From: Rhodococcus sp. G-MC3
Lineage (GTDB): Bacteria; Actinomycetota; Actinomycetes; Mycobacteriales; Mycobacteriaceae
Assembly: GCF_030063335.1 (NCBI RefSeq)
Contig: NZ_JASISW010000015.1
Coordinates: forward strand, 62,001-126,000
Length of the DNA stretch: 64,000 nucleotides
Direction of reading: 5' to 3'
The notes under the pieces are model-generated. The model searched no databases and was not told the origin of the DNA. It saw only the letters and a list, made by a program, of their open reading frames with translations. A program made the position numbers and the translations under genes. Positions 55,188 to 64,000 of the stretch are shown piece after piece. Within the stretch, counting starts at the first letter, position 1. Each line of letters starts with the position of its first letter.

Positions 55188-58100
55188 AACCCCTCGAACG
55201 TAAGGCACTGCGATCGATCAGACTCAACTGGGCACCTACGCCTGACGACGTCTGGCGCTCACAGTCGGAACTTCACGCTCATTCACTTCACGACACCGCG
55301 CTGAACCTCATGATGGATGCCTTCGACGATGCCGACGCGAGCGACGATGCAAGTCCTATCGGAGTCGCACTGAGGGGTGAAGCTGGCTCGGGAAAAACGC
55401 ATCTACTGGGCCAGGTGCGGGAACGTGTACAGGCCAATGGAGGATACTTTTTCCTCATTGGATTGTTGGACGCGACAACGTTTTGGCAGACAACCGTAGT
55501 GGGAATGCTTGACGATCTGACACGGCCAGCCCCGGAACAAGGAACGCAACTCCGGCTATTTCTGTGGCGGCTGGCGTCGACTGCGAACATCAGTCGCGCC
55601 GAACGCCGAGCAATTATCGGTGAGAACGTGCTGACGCCAGAGGTGCTGGACAAATTTATCGCTGCGGTTCACGGTGTCCATCCTCGGCTCGTCAATCAGA
55701 GCCAGTCCACCTTGAGAGCCTTGACTCTTTACGCGACAAGCGATCTGAGTGTTCTCGATGTGGGAAACGCATTTCTCCAGTCGATCGACGAAGTTCAAGC
55801 GGGATCTCGTGAGCAGTGGGGAATTCAACCAACTGTCATCTCTCCCCAGCAAGTAGTGCGTGACATATCTCGGTTGCTCGCCGCGACCGGTCCGTCTGTC
55901 TTGGCGGTCGACCAGATCGATACGCTGCTGGCCCAATCACGTTCGTCCACTGAAGCGGAGAGCGACCCCGACTCGTTCGACAATCTCGTTCTCGAACAAG
56001 TTGCACACGGCCTCATGTCCCTCCGGGAGAATCTTGGCCGGACGGCGTCAGTCGTGGCTTGCCTGCCGAGCGTATGGACTTTGATCGAAGGAACAGCAAG
56101 CCGTACTGTCCGCGACCGCTTCCGCACCAGCAAGTCACTCAAAGGACTCCCTGCGGGTTCCATTGCCGAAGAGATTCTTGCGAAGCGCTTCAAGGCCAAG
56201 TACGGCCCACTCAACTTCGAACCACCCTATCCGACATGGCCGGTGTCGCCATCGGCCTTCGCTTCGGCAGAGGGCATCACACCTCGCCAATTGATGATCA
56301 ACGTAGACAAGCACATACGACGGTGCTTGGAATTGGGGCAAGTAACCGAGCTCGTCGATCTCGTCGGTGATCAAGCTGATGTGATCGGCGGCGACAGTGA
56401 CGAGACCGAACTCGAACTCCTCGACACCAAGTTCGAGGAGTTTCGCGCACAGGCTGTCACCAATCTTCCTACCAGCCACAAATACGAGGACAAGCTGATT
56501 CCACCGCTGCTTTCGGCAGGCCTCACCGCGTGGATCAAGGAACTGGGCGGCATCGGCGACGCATTCTCCCTCGACAATCTCCCGAGCGCGAAGCCCGCCC
56601 TTCATGCTCGCTTGCGCCAGAAGCTGGACCCCGCAACCGAAGACGAGCAGCACTGGGCGTTCCGTGCCATTGCGTCGGAAAGTGCAGTGGCCGTTCTCAA
56701 CCGCCTTCGAGCTGCGTCCACAACAGCGGGCCTTCACACAGGGATCTCACGTCGCAAGCTATTCGTCATTCGCAACGTGGCGTGGTCGAAAGGTCCGAAA
56801 ACTGCTGAAGCGGTCAATGAATTCGAGCGAGCGGGCGGACGCACGCTGTTGATATCCGAAGACGAGTTGGCCTCGTTGTCGGCACTCAACGCCATGCTCG
56901 ATGAAGGTTCCTCGTTTCTCGACCCGTGGCTCAGCGCACGTCGCCCGGCCCACCGGATCAAGGTGCTGATCGACGCGCTGGACGATCAGACCACTACGGA
57001 TTCGGGATTGTTCACCGTCACCGGCGCGCCAACTGCCGACGTCATCGACGCGCCTACCGATGGGCCGACCGACGAACAGCCGACGCCGATCATTCAAGAA
57101 CTGGCGATCGACCCGCGAACTGTCCCACTCGGGAGTCGCATCGACGGCACTGGCCACCAACATGTCGATCTCGAAGCTCTGCGTAAGCACACAGCAATCT
57201 TTGCGGGATCGGGTTCCGGTAAAACTGTCCTCATCCGGCGGTTGGTGGAGGAGTGCGCGCTGCGCGGGGTATCTGCGATCGTCCTCGACCCAAACAACGA
57301 CTTGGCTCGTCTAGGCCTCGAGTGGCCCACGCCTCCGCCTCACTGGGACGGCACCGAAATCAGCAGGGCTGCTGAGTACCACCGCAATACAGAGGTGGTC
57401 GTATGGACACCAAGACGATCCGCTGGGCGGCCGATCAGCTTCCAGCCGCTGCCCGACTTTGCGAGTGTCGTTGACTTCCCGGACGAGTTCGACGAAGCAA
57501 TCGATGCAGCCGTTGCCACACTCGCTCCGCGCGCTCGGATAGCTGGGAACACCTCGAAAGCGCTTCAGCAACAGGCCATATTGAAGCAAGCTTTGGAGCA
57601 CTTCGGTCGCACGTCCAGCAGCAGCTTGGTCCAGTTCATCGACCTGTTGTCCGAATTTCCCGACTACATAAGCAATCTCGAGAACTCGGAGAAGATTGCC
57701 GCCGATATCGCTCAAACTCTCCGCGCTTCGATGGTGACCGATCCAATGTTCGGAGGCGAGGGCACACCGGTCGACCCGGGCCTGCTTCTGACACCGTCAC
57801 CTGGCAAGCGTGCACGGGTCTCGGTGATCAGCATGGTCGGTCTCCCGTCCGACGAGCAGCGGCAGAGCTTCGTCAATCAACTTCAGATGGCGTTGTTCGC
57901 GTGGATCAAGAAGAACCCGGCAGGAGACAAGCCGCTGGGCGGCCTCTTCGTTATGGACGAGGCACAGACCCTCGCACCGTCAGGCGCCATGACCGCGTGT
58001 ACTCAAAGCACGTTGGCTCTGGCCTCACAGGCCCGCAAATACGGTTTGGGACTCGTCTTCGCGACTCAGGCGCCGAAGGGGTTGAACAATCGAATCCCAG

Positions 58101-58357
58101 GCAACGCAGCGACACAATTTTTCGGCTTCCTGAACAGTCCGGTGCAAATCGACGCAGCCAAGGAGATGGCACAGGCCAAAGGCAGCTCGGCCACAGACAT
58201 CGGCCGGCTGAAAACCGGTCAATTCTACGCGGCAGTCGAGGGAGAAGGGTTCAACAAGATTCAGACTCCCCTGTGTCTCAGCTACCACCCCAAAAGTCCG
58301 CTTACATCGGAAGAAGTCATCGACCTGGCACACAAGCCGATCGACAAGCACATCTGA
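55184..58357 (+). CDS. Large dual P-loop ATPase, HerA/FtsK-like C-terminal half
   Basis: A 1057-residue protein with two ATPase modules. Module one (about 20-400) is AAA+-like: Walker A GEAGSGKTHL (65-74) and VLAVDQIDTL near 240, where Asp-Gln replaces Asp-Glu. A central region of about 250 residues follows. Module two (about 640-1050) is HerA/VirB4-like: FAGSGSGKTVLIRRLVEE (near 675), SAIVLDPNNDLARLGLEW, Walker B GLFVMDEAQTLAPSG (near 925), and FATQAPKGLNNRIPGNAATQF. Such ATPases act as hexameric DNA pumps and pair with nucleases in repair and phage-defence systems. Here it follows a nuclease and an adaptor-like protein. A hairpin terminator follows. Confidence 0.82.
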   Translation: MKPLERKALRSIRLNWAPTPDDVWRSQSELHAHSLHDTALNLMMDAFDDADASDDASPIGVALRGEAGSGKTHLLGQVRERVQANGGYFFLIGLLDATTFWQTTVVGMLDDLTRPAPEQGTQLRLFLWRLASTANISRAERRAIIGENVLTPEVLDKFIAAVHGVHPRLVNQSQSTLRALTLYATSDLSVLDVGNAFLQSIDEVQAGSREQWGIQPTVISPQQVVRDISRLLAATGPSVLAVDQIDTLLAQSRSSTEAESDPDSFDNLVLEQVAHGLMSLRENLGRTASVVACLPSVWTLIEGTASRTVRDRFRTSKSLKGLPAGSIAEEILAKRFKAKYGPLNFEPPYPTWPVSPSAFASAEGITPRQLMINVDKHIRRCLELGQVTELVDLVGDQADVIGGDSDETELELLDTKFEEFRAQAVTNLPTSHKYEDKLIPPLLSAGLTAWIKELGGIGDAFSLDNLPSAKPALHARLRQKLDPATEDEQHWAFRAIASESAVAVLNRLRAASTTAGLHTGISRRKLFVIRNVAWSKGPKTAEAVNEFERAGGRTLLISEDELASLSALNAMLDEGSSFLDPWLSARRPAHRIKVLIDALDDQTTTDSGLFTVTGAPTADVIDAPTDGPTDEQPTPIIQELAIDPRTVPLGSRIDGTGHQHVDLEALRKHTAIFAGSGSGKTVLIRRLVEECALRGVSAIVLDPNNDLARLGLEWPTPPPHWDGTEISRAAEYHRNTEVVVWTPRRSAGRPISFQPLPDFASVVDFPDEFDEAIDAAVATLAPRARIAGNTSKALQQQAILKQALEHFGRTSSSSLVQFIDLLSEFPDYISNLENSEKIAADIAQTLRASMVTDPMFGGEGTPVDPGLLLTPSPGKRARVSVISMVGLPSDEQRQSFVNQLQMALFAWIKKNPAGDKPLGGLFVMDEAQTLAPSGAMTACTQSTLALASQARKYGLGLVFATQAPKGLNNRIPGNAATQFFGFLNSPVQIDAAKEMAQAKGSSATDIGRLKTGQFYAAVEGEGFNKIQTPLCLSYHPKSPLTSEEVIDLAHKPIDKHI

Positions 58358-58366
58358 GGAGTCAAC

Positions 58367-58394
58367 GAACGAGCGGCGTGCTCGCCGCTCGTTC
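58367..58394 (+). terminator. Hairpin after the ATPase gene
   Basis: GAACGAGCGGCG, loop TGCT, then CGCCGCTCGTTC: a perfect 12-bp stem ten bases after the ATPase stop. It closes the three-gene operon. There is no clear T-run. Confidence 0.75.
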
Positions 58395-58414
58395 CCTGTG
58401 CCACACTCGAAACC

Positions 58415-59077
58415 ATGGATTCGCATGCCGTCGAAATCACGGTCGTTGGCCAAGGGCACGCCACGTTCCCACCCGAACGCTGCACGGTCCACCTCACTGT
58501 GCGGTCCGACGGGCGCACCGCGGAGTCGGCGGCCGAACCCGCTCACATGCTGGTCAAGGAGCTCACCGGGTTGATCGACCCACTGTTCAACCCGTCGGAC
58601 GGGCCGATCGACACCTGGTCGCTGGACCAGGTTCGACATTCTCGTAATCGGCCGTTCAATCACGACGGCGAACAGCTCCCCTACGTTTACCAAGCGCTGG
58701 CGTCGATCGACGTCGAGTTCAGTCAGATCGACGTGATCGACGCATTCGTCTATGCGGTCTCCGCGCTCGACGGCGTCGACATCGGCCATTTCGACTGGAA
58801 GTTGACGGACGACAGCGCCGCCGAGAAATCGCGTCACGTCCGGACACTCGCCGTGCAGGATGCCGTCGAGAAGGCAGAAGTGTACGCCGAGAGTGTGGGA
58901 AGGTCGTCCATCATTGCGCTTGCAATCGCCGACCCCGGATTGCTCGGAGTGTCCGCATCGGATCAGGAGTATGCGGTGGCTGCGCGCGCCTACAAGAGCG
59001 CCGAGGACGGCTTCGAGCTCAAGCCACAGGCCATCACGATTCGGTCCGAAGTCCACGCCAGATTTGCCGCCAGCTGA
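58415..59077 (+). CDS. SIMPL-domain protein
   Basis: A 220-residue protein of the SIMPL/DUF541 family: EITVVGQGHATFPPERCTVHL at the N terminus, YQALASIDVEFSQID in the middle, and the helix AVQDAVEKAEVYAESVGR followed by C-terminal strands. No signal peptide is visible, unlike many members, so it is probably cytoplasmic. Role is unknown; eukaryotic members bind signalling kinases. Confidence 0.85.
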   Translation: MDSHAVEITVVGQGHATFPPERCTVHLTVRSDGRTAESAAEPAHMLVKELTGLIDPLFNPSDGPIDTWSLDQVRHSRNRPFNHDGEQLPYVYQALASIDVEFSQIDVIDAFVYAVSALDGVDIGHFDWKLTDDSAAEKSRHVRTLAVQDAVEKAEVYAESVGRSSIIALAIADPGLLGVSASDQEYAVAARAYKSAEDGFELKPQAITIRSEVHARFAAS

Positions 59078-59085
59078 GGTACAGG

Positions 59086-59129
59086 CCGTGAGTGTTTAGT
59101 TGCGGCCTGGCGTGCTTGAACACGCACGG
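59086..59129. terminator. Imperfect palindrome between convergent genes
   Basis: CCGTGAGTGTT on the left and AACACGCACGG on the right pair with one mismatch around a partly paired centre. It lies 8 bases after the SIMPL gene stop and 14 bases before the stop of the opposing phosphatase gene. It belongs to the CCGTGNGNG palindrome family. Confidence 0.6.
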
Positions 59130-59143
59130 GCGGCGAAGCCGCA

Positions 59144-60862
59144 CTAGGACGACCCGAACACTCCACCCAACGGAACATCTCGCCGGAAAGTGAGGCGATC
59201 GAACTCGCGGCCGTATTCGTCCACGGCCGCGATGCGCATCTCGCTCGGCACAATGCCGGGAATCCCAGGAACCACATCGACGCTGATGAACGAGTAGTTC
59301 CTGAAACGGACGCGTGACCACTGGACGGCCTCGTCCTGCTTCTCACCTTCGGGCGACCACACATAGCTGTTGGGAACACTGTTGTCCGCCAGCACATTGC
59401 CGCGGTACGACTCTTGCTCCGACGGTTGGAACGTGTAGCGCGGCCGGCCGCCGCCTCCGACCGTGTAGTACACCGTCCCGTCGTTCCGGGTATAAACGAC
59501 CGCCTGATCACCGGCAACCTTCGTCGGGCGGCCACCTCGGATCGGATCAGTCCGCTCGAACACGTGATTGTGCCCTTGCAGAACGGCATCCACTTCGTAG
59601 CGATCGAAAAGCGCGGCCCACGCATCACGAACGCCGCCATCACTGGCATGGGCCTGCGTTGTCGAATACGCACAGTGGTGGAAGAAGCAAACGATGAAAT
59701 CGATATTGCTGTCCGCTCGATACTTCGCCAGCGTCTGCTCCACCCAGGTGTTCTGCGCGCCGCCGCTGTACCCGGTGTTGGCCTTGATCTCGTAGGAAAC
59801 ATCGTTGGCGTCGAGGGACAGCACGGCGACATTGCCATAGACGAACGAATACACCGAAGGGCAACCGGCAGGGCCGTTCTCGGGCTGGTCGAGCCGAGCA
59901 GCATGACCACCGTAGCCGTTCGAGCTGTACAGCGCCTCCATATCGTGGTTACCGGTGGCGAAGAACCACGGGGTGGTCGCTGAGCTCGGCTCGATCGCCG
60001 CGAAGTAACCGTCCCATACGAACGGGTTGTACTTGTCGAACCCCTTCGGCGGCGTGACGCCACTCGGTGCGAACTGCGGCGGCAACCCGGCTCCCGACGG
60101 GTCCGCGTAGGCGATATCACCTGCCAGCACATGGAAGTCGGGCCTGCTGGCCGCGATCTGCCGGACGATGTTCGCCGCGTGCCGCACCGACGGCTCGTTG
60201 TCCGCTTTGTAGTACAGGTCGTCGTAGTCGCCTGCCTTCAGTCCCGCGGGCTGACTCGGCGTCTCGTCGACACCCTGATCACCCATCATCGTGAAACGGA
60301 ACGGTGCAACGCGTCCCGGTGGCAGCGCCGTCGAAACCGACTGCACATCGCTCACGTAGCCGTCGTTGGTACGCCACCGGTAGAAGTGTGGAGTCCTGGG
60401 CGCCAGGCCGTCGACCGGGACGTGGACGTAGAACTGCTCGGCGCCGAGAATTCCACCATCGGTCTGTGGAACCTGGCTCACGAGGTTGCGTACTTCGGCT
60501 GACGTCGTCGCGCCGAGTGCAGGCGTCGGGCCGTGGTCGAGGAACACTCCCGTCACGCCGGGATTGCGCGACAGCTGCGCTGAGAACCGCAGCTGAGAGG
60601 CCGAATCCGCACCGAACGACGTGTGCCGGCCACCGACCGCCAGCGGCGCGTCCTGCGCGTACGCGATGCCGGACCACCGCGCATTCCCGACTGCAGCAAC
60701 TGTCGCCGCAGCCGCCGAGCCCACGAGGAAGTTACGCCGCGATACCGGATTTCGCCGCAGAAAAGAGCGATGCCAATCGTGTTGTTCGGCCATCGTCATC
60801 TGTGCGGCAAGTGTCTCCGGAACCCCGGTAGCGACGGTTTCTCCCTGCGGATTGATCGGCAT
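59144..60862 (-). CDS. Exported purple acid phosphatase-like metallophosphoesterase
   Basis: A protein of about 572 residues with a Tat signal (SRRNFLVGSAAAATVAAVGN, about 40 residues in). A fibronectin-like N-terminal domain precedes the calcineurin-fold phosphatase: VLAGDIAYADPSG, FFATGNHDMEAL, FIVCFFHHCAYS and LQGHNHVFERTDP, which carry the two-metal ligands. The start is uncertain; the ATG at 60862 has a distant GGGGGA, and ATGs at 60799 and 60793 are alternatives. It likely releases phosphate from organic esters outside the cell. Confidence 0.85.
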   Translation of the reverse strand: MPINPQGETVATGVPETLAAQMTMAEQHDWHRSFLRRNPVSRRNFLVGSAAAATVAAVGNARWSGIAYAQDAPLAVGGRHTSFGADSASQLRFSAQLSRNPGVTGVFLDHGPTPALGATTSAEVRNLVSQVPQTDGGILGAEQFYVHVPVDGLAPRTPHFYRWRTNDGYVSDVQSVSTALPPGRVAPFRFTMMGDQGVDETPSQPAGLKAGDYDDLYYKADNEPSVRHAANIVRQIAASRPDFHVLAGDIAYADPSGAGLPPQFAPSGVTPPKGFDKYNPFVWDGYFAAIEPSSATTPWFFATGNHDMEALYSSNGYGGHAARLDQPENGPAGCPSVYSFVYGNVAVLSLDANDVSYEIKANTGYSGGAQNTWVEQTLAKYRADSNIDFIVCFFHHCAYSTTQAHASDGGVRDAWAALFDRYEVDAVLQGHNHVFERTDPIRGGRPTKVAGDQAVVYTRNDGTVYYTVGGGGRPRYTFQPSEQESYRGNVLADNSVPNSYVWSPEGEKQDEAVQWSRVRFRNYSFISVDVVPGIPGIVPSEMRIAAVDEYGREFDRLTFRRDVPLGGVFGSS

Positions 60863-61085
60863 GTCGCGACTGTTCCCCCGGCAGGAGTACTTACCAACGC
60901 GTACAACCAACTCGTGAATGAACTCCAGGTGAACAGCATCAAAGAACGGGACGAACCAGCACCAAAGGGACAGCTACGGGAACGCGTCCCGCCACTGCGA
61001 TGCGCGAGAAGGCTCTCCGCACTGCGTATTCGCCACTCCTACTGTCGGTTCCAGATGTGTCCGAGCGTAGGAGTCCACACCTTCG

Positions 61086-62468
61086 TCACTTCCTCGGCGG
61101 CCGGATGAACGACATCGCAGCCTTCATCGCAGGCGCTGGCACACGGTCTTTCCACGACATAGCGGTATCCATGGCTTTCGTGCGTGCAGACGTACCTCGT
61201 CCGAATTTCTTGTTGAACATGCTTCCTGCAGGCTCCATCTCCACGTGTAGCGGCGGCGCGCCATCGTTCGCACCGAGTGCGTGCGAGATGACCACACGCT
61301 GAATCTCGCTCGTCCCCTCGAAGATGGTGTACAGCTTCGCATCTCGATACCACTTTTCGAGCGGGTGATCGGTGATGTATCCCCACCCACCGCACGTCTG
61401 AATTGCTCTCGAAGTTGCATCGACGGCCACTTCGCTCGCCGCCAGTTTCGACATCGACCCCTCGCCCCGTTCGAAGGGCACACCCGACGCCGCCATCCAG
61501 CTCGCCCGCCACGTCAGCAACCGCGCTGCGTCGATGCGCATTGCCAGATCCGCCAACGGAAATGCTATTCCCTGCTTGTCGATGATCGGTCCGCCGAAAG
61601 CCTCACGCTCGTTCGCGTACTGGGTCGCGTATTCCAAGGACGCCCGCGCGATTCCCAAGGCCTGCGCAGCGACCATCGGACGCGTCTGCTCGAACGTTCC
61701 GAGTGTCGCCGAGCCGGAATGCTTTCCGCCCTCCACAGCCTCACGAGCCTTGGCCAGCTTGTATTCGAGCTTCTCCTCTCCGCCAAGTAGGTTCGCTCCT
61801 GGAACACGGCAGTTCTCGAACAAGAGCTCCGCCGTGTGCGATGCCCGGCACCCGAGTTTGTCCAGTTTGCGAACAAGCGTGAGACCGGGCGTTCCGCCGG
61901 GGACGATGAAGAGGGCCTGGCCTTTGTGACCCAGTTCGTCGTCGACGACAGCATTGACTACATGGACGTTGGCGATGCCGCCGTTACCGATCCACATCTT
62001 GTGACCGTCGAGAATCCAGTCGTCACCGTCGCGGCGAGCCCGGGTCCTCAGATTTCGAACGTCGCTTCCGCCCTCCGGCTCGGAGATCGCCAGAGCTGCG
62101 AGTTTCAAGTCTCCTGGCGTACCGAAGCACTCGGGCGCCCACTCCAGCATTTGTTCCGGAGACGCCGCCTGCCCGATAGCCGACAGCGCCAATGCAGGCA
62201 TCACGACCGCCAACCCGATGCCGGCGCATCCCCAGAACAGTTCTTCCATGAACATCGGCAGCGATAAACCTGTCGGATCACCGATGAGATCCCGATAAAA
62301 CAGCGGACTGTAAAAACCTGCCTGCGCTGCCTCCTCGAGCACCTCCCACGGAAACTCTTGTTCACGGTCGTATCGCGCTGCAACCGGACGCACGACGTTC
62401 TCGGCGAAGTCGTGCGTCCGGGTGACCAACTCGTGTTGCGCAGGCGTGGGCGTGAGATCGAAAGCCAT
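61086..62468 (-). CDS. Acyl-CoA dehydrogenase
   Basis: A 460-residue flavoprotein. LAALAISEPEGGSDVRNLRT is the FAD/substrate loop, DGHKMWIGNGGIANVHVV follows, and the C-terminal CGGWGYITDHPLEKWYRDAK and YTIFEGTSEIQRVVI contain the catalytic base Glu (in FEGT). It oxidises an acyl-CoA to the enoyl-CoA; chain specificity cannot be told. The ATG at 62468 has GGGGGAT upstream; the frame is open 22 codons more but without family sequence. No partner genes for beta-oxidation lie in the window. Confidence 0.92.
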   Translation of the reverse strand: MAFDLTPTPAQHELVTRTHDFAENVVRPVAARYDREQEFPWEVLEEAAQAGFYSPLFYRDLIGDPTGLSLPMFMEELFWGCAGIGLAVVMPALALSAIGQAASPEQMLEWAPECFGTPGDLKLAALAISEPEGGSDVRNLRTRARRDGDDWILDGHKMWIGNGGIANVHVVNAVVDDELGHKGQALFIVPGGTPGLTLVRKLDKLGCRASHTAELLFENCRVPGANLLGGEEKLEYKLAKAREAVEGGKHSGSATLGTFEQTRPMVAAQALGIARASLEYATQYANEREAFGGPIIDKQGIAFPLADLAMRIDAARLLTWRASWMAASGVPFERGEGSMSKLAASEVAVDATSRAIQTCGGWGYITDHPLEKWYRDAKLYTIFEGTSEIQRVVISHALGANDGAPPLHVEMEPAGSMFNKKFGRGTSARTKAMDTAMSWKDRVPAPAMKAAMSFIRPPRK

Positions 62469-62671
62469 GGATCCCCCATAAATCGTAATCGGCGTTGACG
62501 CTGTGACGCATACCCGCAAAGTGACCCGCGACACATGGGTGCACTCCGCTGAGAAGACGGCGCACGCTCATCCATGACCGTCACAACCAATCTGGCCCCA
62601 GAAGGGGTACGGCTGTGACCAGCGAAAATTGCGGGATTTCTTGTCGGTGTCCGCGCTTACCATCGCCGACC

Positions 62672-64000
62672 ATGACGATGCCATCGATGAATGATCTGGA
62701 TTTCACCGCACACGAACAGCGCTTTGGAACAACGACCTTCGAGCGCGGAACGCAGTACTTCCACGAAGGTCGTGTTGGATACGTGTGCTGGAGCGAAGGG
62801 GCGTCCACACTGTCCGCGTCGGTGCGCGGAAACCGCGCAACGCCATACTCCGCTTCGGTGTCACTGGCGGTCGAGCATGGACGAATGGTCGCCGTCGACT
62901 ACGGACAATGCAACTGCCCAGTCGTATTCAACTGCAAGCATGTCGTCGCGGTACTGCTGCAAGCACACAAGGACTCCCGCGATTCAAGCGGAGGTGCACC
63001 ACTCACCTCGGCAGAACATTGGGCGACAGCCCTTTCGCCCCTGCTGCGCGAACGGAAAGGTCCAGACACTCGGCGAGCACCCGAACTCACTGTCGGGCTG
63101 GAACTCGAACTCGAGTTACCGGACAACGACTCGAACGCGGTTCGGCTCCTGGCTCGGCCCGTGCACTCGCATGCATCCGGCGCGTGGACCAGAAAAGACA
63201 TCTCCTGGAGCACCCTCCCGTATTCCCCAGATCCTGTTGTCGAACGTAGAATCGACCTACTGCGCGAACTGCATTCGCTGCACCTGATGCGCTCACATGG
63301 ACGCGCCGCGGATTCGTTCTACCGATCACTACCCAACTCGATCGATCTCGCCGACGTCTCTGGCCGCCTACTGTGGGATCTCCTGTCGGACCTGGCCGAC
63401 TACGAGTTGCCGCTCGTCGGACAATCCGGGTCACTCCCCTGGCCCAGGAAAGCACAGTTCGAGCTCGATATCACCGGCACACACGGTCTACAGGTCGAAG
63501 GACGGATAACCGTCGATGGTGCCCTCGTGCCTGCCGATCAGAGACGCTTTCTCGGCGACGATGGATCAGGAATCATTCACTGGGCCAACGATGCACGTGA
63601 CGGTGGCCGCATCCACCGCTTCGGCCTCGCCCGATTGATCAAGCCGATTCCGCGAGATCTCCGTCGCGTCGCGTCCACAGCCTCGCCAATCGACATCCCC
63701 ATGGAAGATCGGGTCACGTTCGCCGCATCGTATCTACCCGCGTTACAGCGCAGTTCGGCCATCGTATCGTCGGACGGCACTTACACTCCGCCCACGATTT
63801 CCGAGCCTGAACTTCACATCGTCCTGACATTTGTGACCGAAGATTCCATGCACGTGAGCGCACGGTGGCGCTACTACGTCGACGATACTGAACTCGACTT
63901 TCCTGCGGACTCACGCGACGTCACCACCGAGGTACGCGACGGCCCCGCCGAGAGCAACCTTCTCCGCACTGTGCTTTCACTGCTGGGCCTACCCGCCGAC
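62672..64000 (+). CDS. SWIM zinc-finger protein, 3' end outside window
   Basis: The frame runs from the ATG at 62672 to the right edge without a stop (443 codons visible). The N-terminal FGTTTFERGTQYFHEGRV and the SWIM finger CNCPVVFNCKHVVAVLL (CxC...CxH) are clear. Further on there are beta-rich segments such as LPNSIDLADVSGRLLWDLLS. SWIM fingers followed by such regions are found at the N terminus of Snf2/SWI2-type helicases in actinobacteria, so the missing part is probably a helicase. That part cannot be seen here. Confidence 0.8.
   Translation, partial: MTMPSMNDLDFTAHEQRFGTTTFERGTQYFHEGRVGYVCWSEGASTLSASVRGNRATPYSASVSLAVEHGRMVAVDYGQCNCPVVFNCKHVVAVLLQAHKDSRDSSGGAPLTSAEHWATALSPLLRERKGPDTRRAPELTVGLELELELPDNDSNAVRLLARPVHSHASGAWTRKDISWSTLPYSPDPVVERRIDLLRELHSLHLMRSHGRAADSFYRSLPNSIDLADVSGRLLWDLLSDLADYELPLVGQSGSLPWPRKAQFELDITGTHGLQVEGRITVDGALVPADQRRFLGDDGSGIIHWANDARDGGRIHRFGLARLIKPIPRDLRRVASTASPIDIPMEDRVTFAASYLPALQRSSAIVSSDGTYTPPTISEPELHIVLTFVTEDSMHVSARWRYYVDDTELDFPADSRDVTTEVRDGPAESNLLRTVLSLLGLPAD

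Noticed and set aside
58025-59056. Open frame of about 340 codons opposite the ATPase end and SIMPL gene
   Set aside because: It crosses a terminator and two well-supported genes and has no recognisable features.

Overview
The window reads as chromosome of a high-GC, mycolic-acid-type actinobacterium, most likely Rhodococcus or a close relative. This is inferred from GC-rich codon use, many GTG/TTG starts, an HspR-type (HAIR) heat-shock operator, lipoprotein and Tat signals of actinobacterial style, a type VII-like secretion pair, and proteins that resemble Rhodococcus/Mycobacterium families. No rRNA, tRNA, CRISPR array, insertion sequence or prophage was seen. Genes are densely packed, often with 1-11 bp overlaps. 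The first gene is cut by the left edge and the last by the right edge.

Region by region. 1-5.1 kb: end of a secreted protein gene, an orphan TerA-like gene, two membrane protein genes and a UvrA-like ABC ATPase. 5.3-8.4 kb: a four-gene polar amino-acid/ectoine-type ABC importer. 8.4-11.9 kb: an SCO6745-type protein and a Clp ATPase under a HAIR operator. 12.0-17.3 kb: a sulfonate-type ABC importer with an FMN-dependent monooxygenase, a TauD dioxygenase and a small monooxygenase. 17.3-20.7 kb: an alpha/beta hydrolase, a cytochrome P450 divergent from a TetR regulator, and a DUF2256/DUF3253 protein. 20.8-26.1 kb: a secreted DUF4185 protein, an aldehyde dehydrogenase, an MDR oxidoreductase and an Nramp-like transporter. 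26.2-29.2 kb: an unrecognised protein and a helicase-associated protein gene broken by one frameshift. 29.2-34.3 kb: galK-galT-deoR facing a sodium:sugar symporter gene. 34.4-35.8 kb: a type VII-secretion-like pair.

35.9-44.9 kb is a methylamine-dehydrogenase-like (mau) locus. An IclR regulator and APC permease diverge from mauE, mauD, mauA, the large-subunit gene, a multicopper oxidase, two amicyanin-like cupredoxins and a membrane protein. No MauG-type di-heme enzyme is present. 45.0-48.2 kb holds a small three-repeat Gly/Asp/Asn/His peptide gene, translationally coupled to a JmjC-type oxygenase and then a thioredoxin-like [2Fe-2S] sucrase/ferredoxin protein; it looks like a peptide-modification (RiPP-like) operon. 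48.2-53.2 kb contains VOC, MFS, small secreted, DoxX-like, CoA-binding, metallo-beta-lactamase-fold and DinB genes. 53.4-58.4 kb is a three-gene nuclease / winged-helix-like / dual P-loop ATPase operon that resembles a defence module. 58.4-64 kb has SIMPL, purple acid phosphatase-like, acyl-CoA dehydrogenase and SWIM zinc-finger genes.

A family of related palindromes sharing an outer CCGTGNGNG arm lies in gaps after gene ends and probably acts as terminators. The items most worth a second look are the repeat-peptide/JmjC/ferredoxin operon, the mau locus without mauG, the nuclease-HerA-like operon, the frameshifted helicase-type gene and the HAIR-controlled Clp gene.
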